A DNA stretch of 64,000 nt from Lysobacterales bacterium (GTDB lineage Bacteria; Pseudomonadota; Gammaproteobacteria; Xanthomonadales; SZUA-36): positions 31,676 to 95,675 of the forward strand of contig JAKITK010000005.1 of NCBI GenBank assembly GCA_021648125.1, written 5' to 3'. Below are positions 57,937 through 64,000 of this stretch, piece by piece. The notes under the pieces were generated by a model. It saw only the letters and a list, made by a program, of their open reading frames with translations. It was not told the DNA's origin and searched no databases. The stretch's first letter is position 1. The number at the start of each line of letters is the position of its first letter. A program made the translations under genes and the position numbers.

Positions 57937-59136
57937 CTAGTAGGCGTAGGTGAGGATGCTTTTCACCCACAATTGCAGGCTGGCGAGCATATTTACCACC
58001 GGATTGGAGCTGGTATAGACCACCACCGTTGCCTGTGAGCCAACTCGAAGTCGAACGGAATCCTGTGACTTAAGTTTAAAGTCTATCAGCACAGGGTAAC
58101 GCTGAGCTGCGCGTAGCCAGCTCTGGTTATTTTCTATTGTCGGCAAACTGCCAAGTGGTGCAGAATCAACTGCCACGCCAAAGCCCATCTCACGAACACT
58201 GCCGGTGAAAATTTGCCCGGGGAGAACATCGAAGACAATTTTGACTTTCTTTCCGGGGCGTATATTGCCTAGGTTGTTTTCTGTAAAATCAGCCTGAATC
58301 CAGATATTGTCCACCGCTATAAAAGTCATTTGCGGTGAGCTGGCATTGGCATAGTTGCCTTTATTAACGCGTACATCGGTGACCAAACCATCTTCAGGAG
58401 CCAGCACAGATGTTCGCGCAAGATTTAACTGTGCCTGGGCCAGAGTGGACTGCGCTTGCAGTATTCGGGAGTTTTGTTCGCCGGTCAGGCCTAGGTCCTG
58501 CTGCGCTTTTTCCACATTTGCTTCGGCAGCTTTAACTTGAGCACGGGCTGAGGCAAAGGTGGCTTCAGCAGACTCGATCCGGCGTTGGGAAATCGCCCCG
58601 GGGTCCTCTTTGTGGATGCGTTTTAGACGAATCGCATCTTTTTCTGCGCGGACCAAAAGCGCCTGTGCGCTAATTAGTGATGCTTCTGCGGCCTTAACCG
58701 TGGCGGCGGATGCTCCCATAGACTGGCGTGCTGTTTGCAGGTCGGCTTCGGCTGTTTCTACTGCAAGTTGGTAACGCTCGGGGTCGATCTGGAAAAGCGC
58801 TTGCCCGGCGGCTATCCGCTGATTGTTTTTGACCGCCACTGATATAACCGTTCCGGAAACTTCCGCGGCAATCGGTACCACCAGCGCATGGATGCGTGCC
58901 TGGGAAGTGCTCGGAGCCAGTCGATCTGAAATCAGATACCAGATTAACAGGAGAACAATGCTCGCAAGGATTATGTAAGTCCACTTCTTCACCGGATCCA
59001 GTCGGGTTTTGGCGGCCTTGGTGGCTGCCTTTTTAGCCGCTGTTGTTTTTTCTATCGGGGTTGGTTCGGAAATTTCTTCTTTTAGTGGTTTTTCCTGTGC
59101 TTCCGACTCAGTTGTTGCTGGTTTTTTATCTGACAT
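57937..59136 (-). CDS. HlyD/EmrA-type membrane fusion protein
   Basis: 399 residues: cytoplasmic Lys/Ala/Glu-rich N-terminus, one membrane helix (about 52-70, TYIILASIVLLLIWYLISDR), a lipoyl/barrel-sandwich domain (VAAEVSGTVISVAVKNNQRI, ALFQIDP), a long coiled coil (about 120-235) and ASVLAPEDGLVTDVRVNKGN. It bridges the inner membrane DUF2955 protein and the NodT outer-membrane channel. Genes are 6 and 24 bp apart. Confidence 0.9.
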   Translation of the reverse strand: MSDKKPATTESEAQEKPLKEEISEPTPIEKTTAAKKAATKAAKTRLDPVKKWTYIILASIVLLLIWYLISDRLAPSTSQARIHALVVPIAAEVSGTVISVAVKNNQRIAAGQALFQIDPERYQLAVETAEADLQTARQSMGASAATVKAAEASLISAQALLVRAEKDAIRLKRIHKEDPGAISQRRIESAEATFASARAQVKAAEANVEKAQQDLGLTGEQNSRILQAQSTLAQAQLNLARTSVLAPEDGLVTDVRVNKGNYANASSPQMTFIAVDNIWIQADFTENNLGNIRPGKKVKIVFDVLPGQIFTGSVREMGFGVAVDSAPLGSLPTIENNQSWLRAAQRYPVLIDFKLKSQDSVRLRVGSQATVVVYTSSNPVVNMLASLQLWVKSILTYAY

Positions 59137-59160
59137 AATATTATCCGTATTGGCCTTGGG

Positions 59161-60750
59161 TTAATGCTGATTTTCAGACTCTTCAGTATTAACATTTTTG
59201 ATATTTGTCTCAGGGGTGTTTTCTTCCAGTACATCACCCCAGTTTGTCCGTTGCTGCATAAGTTCTAAACTTTGGCTGCTGATCAGCGGCAGACTAGATT
59301 GATCTTCCCAACCGCCACCGAGTGCCTTATATAAATTCACCAGGCTGCTGACTGATATTCCGCGTTGGCTTACCAGTCGTTGTTGCTGGGTAAACAGCGC
59401 CTGCTGAGAGTCCAGAACCCGTTGGTAATCAGAGAAGCCTTCTCGATAACGCAGCACTGACAGTTGATTGGAGCGTTTGGCGGAAACCACTGTTTTAGTC
59501 AGTATATCTGTTTGGGTTTGCGAGCCATTGAAAGCAACCATGGTGTCTTCAGCCTCGCGTGCGGCTTGCAACACCACTTCACGATAATTTATCAGTGCCT
59601 GTTGCAGGCGTGCATCCTGAACCCGCACATTGTTACGGATACGCCCATAGTCAAGAAATGGCCAGAAAAATGTGGGCCCTACAGAGAATGTCAATGCATC
59701 ACTACTGAATAGATCGCCGAAATCCGTACCACTGGGACCTCCGGCCACCAAGCCCAGGCTACCGGTGATGCTGAAACTTGGGTATAAGTCGGCTTTTGCC
59801 AGGCCTATTCTGGCATTTTGTGCCAATGCATTGAGTTCCGCCTGGCGCACATCGGGACGCCGGCGTAACAGGTCGGCAGGTATACCTACTTCGATGTTAG
59901 CGGGCAGGGTAGGTATACCGGTGTCGCTATCCAGCTTGTTATCAAGTGTGCCTGGCAGTTGACCGAGCAAAGTATTGAGTGCATTAAGTGCTTGTTTTAC
60001 CGCGACTTCATAACCGGGTATGGTGGCCTCAGTGCTGAGTAACAGGGTTTTAGCCTGTTGCATATCCAGTTCTGAATCTGAGCCGTTTTTAAACAACACA
60101 CTGGTAATATCGTAGCTGCGCTGCTGGATTTTTATGTTTTCTTTGGCAATTCGCAAAAGTTCTTGATTTACACGAATAACCGCATAAGTATTCACAACTT
60201 GTGCGGTCAGCAGTATTAGTGTTTGGTCGCGAGCTGCAATGGAAGACATATAGGCAGCATCAGCCGCTTCAATTCCGCGTCTGAAACGACCCCAGAAATC
60301 AATTTCCCAGGAGGCGCTGGCAGCGATACCATAAGTCCAGAAGTTTGACCCCCCACCGGAATTTGTAGCCGGTGAAATATAGCTGCCATTGCCAGCAGCG
60401 AGTTGTGATTGCGGGTATTGACTGCCTTGGGCAATTCCCAATTGGGCGCGTGCCTCAAGTACGCGTAAACCCGCAATTTCCAGCGGGTTGTTCTGCTGCC
60501 AAGCCATATCTACCAGTTGGTTGAGTACGGGGTCATTAAACACACGCCACCATTGCGGCTGGTTGATGGCTGAAGCATTCAACCACTCATCTCCCGCATG
60601 CGACCAATCTGCCGGTATTTCAATATCCGGTTTTACGAAGTCCGGACCCACAGGTGTACAGGCAGGTAGCAGCGCAAACAGTCCGATCATAAGGGTGCTT
60701 TTGATGAGCACCCGAATATTCAGTTTGCCATTATTATTCGGTTTGTTCAT
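59161..60750 (-). CDS. NodT-family outer membrane efflux lipoprotein
   Basis: 529 residues. Lipoprotein signal with lipobox LLPAC (C31), then TPVGPDFVKPDIEIPADW, the classic NodT/OprM start, and two outer-membrane-factor repeats (WWRVFNDPVLNQLVDMAWQQ; RPDVRQAELNALAQNARIGL). It supplies the outer membrane exit duct for the HlyD/DUF2955 pump. The ATG overlaps the upstream ion-channel gene by 17 bp, so they are coupled. The C-terminal tail is Asn/Glu-rich (ENTPETNIKNVNTEESENQH). Confidence 0.92.
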   Translation of the reverse strand: MNKPNNNGKLNIRVLIKSTLMIGLFALLPACTPVGPDFVKPDIEIPADWSHAGDEWLNASAINQPQWWRVFNDPVLNQLVDMAWQQNNPLEIAGLRVLEARAQLGIAQGSQYPQSQLAAGNGSYISPATNSGGGSNFWTYGIAASASWEIDFWGRFRRGIEAADAAYMSSIAARDQTLILLTAQVVNTYAVIRVNQELLRIAKENIKIQQRSYDITSVLFKNGSDSELDMQQAKTLLLSTEATIPGYEVAVKQALNALNTLLGQLPGTLDNKLDSDTGIPTLPANIEVGIPADLLRRRPDVRQAELNALAQNARIGLAKADLYPSFSITGSLGLVAGGPSGTDFGDLFSSDALTFSVGPTFFWPFLDYGRIRNNVRVQDARLQQALINYREVVLQAAREAEDTMVAFNGSQTQTDILTKTVVSAKRSNQLSVLRYREGFSDYQRVLDSQQALFTQQQRLVSQRGISVSSLVNLYKALGGGWEDQSSLPLISSQSLELMQQRTNWGDVLEENTPETNIKNVNTEESENQH

Positions 60751-61183
60751 GACTGCCCGTAATTTTATGACGCCGATAGAGGTTAGTCATTACCGGCATC
60801 ATTGTACCCGCAGAAAGGCCAAACATCAGCACCCCGTTGCTGGCTTCAAGCGCTCCCAATAAACGCCACTTTTCACTCATTACGATGTCACCATAACCAA
60901 GTGAAGCAAAATTTACCGTGGAGTGATAATACGCTGTTTCAAAATCATTAAACTCGCCGAGGTACATAAATAGTTGTGCCCATATACCGATTTGCACCAA
61001 GTGGCCGGTGAAAAGCATTAATAAGACCACACAGATCACATAGGCATCGAAGCTAAAACTGCTCCTATGGCCTTTGTCATTGAGTATCCGCATCAGGTAA
61101 CGGATCATCAGCACAACCACAACTACCTGGATAGCCATGCTTATAAAAACCGTGATACTGCCCAGTAATAAAGGTATCAACAT
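60734..61183 (-). CDS. Two-TM potassium-channel-like protein (Ion_trans_2)
   Basis: 149 residues, with hydrophobic helices at 3-30, 48-72 and about 108-130. The pore loop HSTVNFASLGYGDI contains SLGYGD at 94-99, close to the TVGYGD potassium filter (Leu for Val). No RCK domain. It overlaps the efflux lipoprotein gene by 17 bp, a surprising operon partner. Ion selectivity is inferred from the loop only. Confidence 0.8.
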   Translation of the reverse strand: MLIPLLLGSITVFISMAIQVVVVVLMIRYLMRILNDKGHRSSFSFDAYVICVVLLMLFTGHLVQIGIWAQLFMYLGEFNDFETAYYHSTVNFASLGYGDIVMSEKWRLLGALEASNGVLMFGLSAGTMMPVMTNLYRRHKITGSHEQTE

Positions 61184-61256
61184 ATTTTCCTCCCTGCGTT
61201 TAATCGTTACTCAATATCGGAACACCTGAATCGCTCAGGTTATCGTAAGCTTATTT

Positions 61257-62369
61257 TTAGGAATCCGATATGGCTTCGGTATTAGTCGCTGTGTTAACAG
61301 GCTGTGTTTCTGCCATTTCCAGCCAGGCTTGGAAAAGCTTGTAGCCCAGGGCTAAAACAACCGCTCCAATAAACAGGCCAATGATACCTGCTGTTAGCAT
61401 ACCGCCGATGGCACCGAGCAAAATCACGATCATGGGTGCATCAACGCCGCGCCCTAGCAGCACGGGTTTTAGTACTACATCACTGAAGCTAACTATTAGA
61501 CTCCAAATCATAAAGACAACGGCAACCCCCGTGCTTTCAATTGAAAATACATAAATAATAGCGGGTAGTAAAACAAACCATGGAGGTAGTTGGGCAATCC
61601 CGAGTATCAAGATAACTACGGCTAGAATACCCGCCATTGGAATCCCGACCACAAGCATACCAAGGCCACCGAGGGTGGCCTGAATAAAGGCAATACCGAT
61701 AACCCCGACAGCAACGCTGCGAATGGTATTTACGGACATGGTTAACAACGCCTCACCATCGTCAGGTGATAAGCGGCTGGCTAGGCGAGCCATGCTTCGG
61801 CTGGCAGCTTCCGCGCCGGATAAAAATGCCACAGCAATGAGTAGAGATATAGTTAATTGCAGAGCACCCAAGCCGGCACCGGCGGCTGTACCCAGTAGTT
61901 TCTTGCCGATGGCAGATACTTGCTCCGGGTATTTTTTCAGAAGAACGGTTAAGTCAGTAGATGCCTGCTGCCAGAATGCGTAGGCTTTTTCACCGATAAT
62001 CGGCCAGCCTTTCACGGTTTCGGCGGGTGGGGGTATGCGTAGTGTGTTATCTGTAATCTGTACGCGTAGACCTTGGGCGCTGTCAATAATAGAGGTAGAT
62101 AAATTAATGACTGGTAATAAAATCAGTGCGGCACCCAGCACCGCAACCAATATAACCGCGAGTTTCCTGCGACCACCCACTTTTTCTACCAGCTTTTCAA
62201 AAGGTTTATATAGCGCAACCGCAATAATGGCACCCCAGACAATCAGTCCGATAAATGGGGATAGAATTAAAAAGCACCAATAGGCGATGAGAAAAATAAC
62301 CCCCAGTTGAATGGCAATTTCAATGGCTTGTTTGGTGGCTGTGTTATGGCTGTTTTGATGTGATGGCAT
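61257..62369 (-). CDS. AI-2E/PerM-family transporter
   Basis: 370 residues from ATG 62369, preceded by GAGGAG; a longer frame to 62420 is less likely. About eight membrane helices; FLIAYWCFLILSPFIGLIVW and the C-terminal LPAIIYVFSIESTGVAVVF and FIGAVVLALGYKLFQAWLEM belong to UPF0118. Members export quorum signals, Na+/H+ or unknown solutes; substrate undetermined. It is 73 bp upstream of the channel gene on the same strand, so it may lead the efflux/MscS run. Confidence 0.88.
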   Translation of the reverse strand: MPSHQNSHNTATKQAIEIAIQLGVIFLIAYWCFLILSPFIGLIVWGAIIAVALYKPFEKLVEKVGGRRKLAVILVAVLGAALILLPVINLSTSIIDSAQGLRVQITDNTLRIPPPAETVKGWPIIGEKAYAFWQQASTDLTVLLKKYPEQVSAIGKKLLGTAAGAGLGALQLTISLLIAVAFLSGAEAASRSMARLASRLSPDDGEALLTMSVNTIRSVAVGVIGIAFIQATLGGLGMLVVGIPMAGILAVVILILGIAQLPPWFVLLPAIIYVFSIESTGVAVVFMIWSLIVSFSDVVLKPVLLGRGVDAPMIVILLGAIGGMLTAGIIGLFIGAVVLALGYKLFQAWLEMAETQPVNTATNTEAISDS

Positions 62370-62699
62370 TTGCTCATCTCCTCTTATTGGGTCTAGTTTG
62401 TAAGGATACACTGATTTCAAGGGAAGGTAATCCCCAGCCGCTTCGATAAGTAATCGAAATCAGAAGTAAAATTTTGCTGTTAGCTGCACCCAGAAAACTT
62501 TCACCTGAAGAACTAAGCAATAGCGACCCATGGTATTAACCACACTGATGCAAGCTGAAGTCGCTAAGCGGAAACCACTGCTTGATCTCAGCTGAGTTTG
62601 TAATGACTGCCTTATGGGACTGATTGTCCACTCATGAATGCTTGGACTAGGATAGAATACTCAAACTGTAGCCTTGGCTAGTTTCTAACTTATAAGTAT
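62370..62699. other. Spacer between divergent PerM-like and kinase-like genes
   Basis: 330 bp containing the PerM-like ribosome site (62375-62380) and presumably both promoters. No repeat, RNA or gene recognised. Confidence 0.4.
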
Positions 62700-63521
62700 A
62701 TGAGCATTCCTGTAGATTATAAAATCCCCTGTGATATATCAGAAGCCGTTTGGAACAATGCGTTGCAAAACCCTGCCAGAATTGTTGCGATTAAAGCGGA
62801 AGCCACTCCTACTGTCTGGCTTAAAAAATCGACCACGGTAGAGGGGGCTTTCGGGCGCTGGGTGCTAACCAAGTTTAGTAATATTCTCAAACTTCCTATG
62901 TTGCAGGCTGTACACCAGCCTGGGGGGCGGGAAGCTATTGCGACTGAAGCCAGCCGACTGCAGGCATTAGCTGTGGCGGGAGTACAGGTGCCCGAACTAT
63001 TATGGCAAAACGAAGAGATGGTTTTGATTTCCGACCTGGGAAGAAAATTGACAAACTACCTCAAACAACACCGTAATAATCATCAAATAAAATTGGATGT
63101 AGTTAAGCAGGTTTTTACTGCTCTTAGTGAGTTGCACAATAGTGGGCAGTATTTAAGCCAGGCTTTTGCCCGGAATGTTACTGTGCTTGAAAATGCTGAT
63201 GAAATATCCATTGGTTTTATAGATTTTGAAGATGATCCGCTGGAAACCATGTCATTGGAAAATGCTCAGGCGCGTGACTTATTACTATTAATTTACTCCC
63301 TGAGCACATATTTTGATAATTGTCAGTCTGAATATCAGGCGCTGGTAACAGCGCAAATATTTCCGCTGCCGGAGAATATAAAACAGCAGTTACGGTGTTT
63401 TATGAGTAAATTCTCCTGGTTGAGTAAACTGCCGGGTAAGGGGCGGCTTGGAAATGGTTATTGGCGTTTGACCGTCATTACGAATGTACTCAGGGCGGGC
63501 CTAGAAGAGCGTGCTAACTAA
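62700..63521 (+). CDS. Protein-kinase-fold protein (lipopolysaccharide/Bud32-like)
   Basis: 273 residues. Kinase-fold features: a nucleotide-lobe Lys region (WLKKSTTVEG), EATRL-like helix (EAIATEASRLQALAVAGVQV), VLISDLG hinge, LHNSGQ and FIDFEDDPLE, equivalent to the DFG/DFD metal site. The HxD catalytic loop is altered (GQYLSQAFARNVTV), so activity is uncertain. Similar small proteins in Gammaproteobacteria are annotated as LPS or Ser/Thr kinase-like. Single gene. Confidence 0.6.
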   Translation: MSIPVDYKIPCDISEAVWNNALQNPARIVAIKAEATPTVWLKKSTTVEGAFGRWVLTKFSNILKLPMLQAVHQPGGREAIATEASRLQALAVAGVQVPELLWQNEEMVLISDLGRKLTNYLKQHRNNHQIKLDVVKQVFTALSELHNSGQYLSQAFARNVTVLENADEISIGFIDFEDDPLETMSLENAQARDLLLLIYSLSTYFDNCQSEYQALVTAQIFPLPENIKQQLRCFMSKFSWLSKLPGKGRLGNGYWRLTVITNVLRAGLEERAN

Positions 63522-63664
63522 GCCGTGCTTCGACGGTTGTAGTATATTCGAGTATTGTTCCAGTCTGTTTTTTTTATTGCTTAATTAATGTAAAAATGTG
63601 AAGGCGCAGATTTTCTTTTTAGGCTAAAATTATTTTGTTTTAAATTTGAAAAAGGATTTTCAAT

Positions 63665-63877
63665 ATGGCAAAACTATCTAATTACTTATTAGATTTTTCG
63701 GCAGTATCTCTTGCTCTTGTGTTATTCCTGATGAGTCAACCGGCTCAGGCAGGCTGGCAACCATTTACCTTAACCAACGGCCACTTGCTTATTGATGTTG
63801 AGATCGATGGACACCTCGCACAAGCTATGTTGGATAGTGGAGCAGCATTAAATTTAATCAGTCCCGAATCAACCTGA
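63665..63877 (+). pseudogene. Truncated retropepsin-like aspartic protease
   Basis: 70 residues: a signal peptide (LALVLFLMSQPAQAGW, cleaved near residue 29) and the start of a retropepsin-like domain with the catalytic triad DSG at 57-59 (MLDSGAALNLISPE). Family members are 150 residues or longer; here a TGA comes just after the active site, where the sequence runs into the antisense 3' end of dbpA. It has a good ribosome site (AAAAGGA). Probably a dead fragment. Confidence 0.65.
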
Positions 63878-64000
63878 CTCTAAACGAGCGACCTTTTAAT
63901 TGGCCCTGGCCTAGTTTTTTGAGTGCCTGCCTAATTACATCACGATGAATTGCAACATAAGCCCAGTTATCAAAAATTTGAATTTTACCCACCTGATTTC
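63858..64000 (-). CDS. dbpA: ATP-dependent RNA helicase DbpA, C-terminal end (cut by window edge)
   Basis: The minus strand from the right edge encodes 46 residues and a stop: QVGKIQIFDNWAYVAIHRDV, then KLGQGQLKGRSFRVRLI. This is the DbpA RNA-binding domain (IGKI-x-I-x-D-x-x-AYVAV...GKIKGR-x-FRVR), which recognises 23S rRNA hairpin 92 to target the helicase to ribosome assembly. The rest lies beyond 64000. Its stop overlaps the end of the truncated protease frame by 20 bp. Confidence 0.85.
   Translation of the reverse strand, partial: NQVGKIQIFDNWAYVAIHRDVIRQALKKLGQGQLKGRSFRVRLIRD

Overview
This window reads as chromosomal DNA from a heterotrophic, probably marine gammaproteobacterium. PepQ, AcnA, XseA, YigZ, GuaB/GuaA, TadA, MetH, MetF, PpnN, FadH and DbpA all have gammaproteobacterial lengths and motifs, and the genes are closely packed on both strands. 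No rRNA, tRNA or CRISPR array was recognised. The genus cannot be fixed from sequence alone; a long Oar-like TonB receptor, an M2 dipeptidase and several AlkP-superfamily lipoproteins suit an oligotrophic gammaproteobacterium.

Layout. 1-2.5 kb: the 3' part of pepQ, a DUF1232-like protein and a ZIP-like membrane protein. 2.8-6.4 kb is a scrap region: an N-truncated DUF1501 gene, the last 29 codons of a fatty-acyl-CoA ligase and the end of a CBS-domain gene are joined together, followed by a DUF4143 ATPase and a vapBC toxin-antitoxin pair split by a 215-bp element with inverted-repeat ends. 6.4-9.1 kb is acnA. 9.4-11.8 kb holds small unknown genes and an ArsR/fatty-acid hydroxylase pair with matching operator-like palindromes. 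12.4-15.6 kb is an Oar-like receptor; 15.7-22.5 kb holds ppnN, a secreted protein, an M2 dipeptidase, two small overlapping genes and fadH. 22.7-25.9 kb is an AT-rich insert with a methyltransferase, a small inverted-repeat element and a complete ISAs1-type IS (10-bp target duplication, 13-bp inverted repeats) whose transposase is split at a canonical A_AAA_AAG slippery site. 26-28.5 kb: a winged-helix protein and an SDR/saccharopine-reductase operon. 28.8-36 kb: xseA-yigZ and guaB-guaA-tadA-decarboxylase.

36.1-38.4 kb is a compact detoxification locus (GST, shortened MFS protein, MarR regulator, MAPEG protein) carrying three copies of one 16-bp palindrome, apparently the MarR operator. 38.6-48.4 kb is the most unusual part: a DUF106/EMC3-like membrane protein, a small YIGPGAG protein, a sulfotransferase, three AlkP-superfamily enzymes (two predicted lipoproteins and one sulfatase-fold protein with Thr where sulfatases have Cys), a CmoB-like methyltransferase and a ceramidase-like membrane protein. 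It looks like an envelope lipid or glycan modification system, but the substrate is unknown.

48.6-64 kb: divergent metH and metF, an acyl-CoA synthetase, a minus-strand envelope/efflux block (AI-2E permease, two-TM K+-channel-like protein, NodT outer-membrane lipoprotein, HlyD adaptor, DUF2955 membrane protein, MscS channel), a kinase-like protein, a truncated retropepsin-like gene and the 3' end of dbpA running off the right edge.

Short dispersed repeats thread through the spacers: a CCCGGC hairpin family (four copies), a GTGGGCAT palindrome family (three copies), a CCAATCCCCAGATAG element (three copies) and one perfect 28-bp palindrome.
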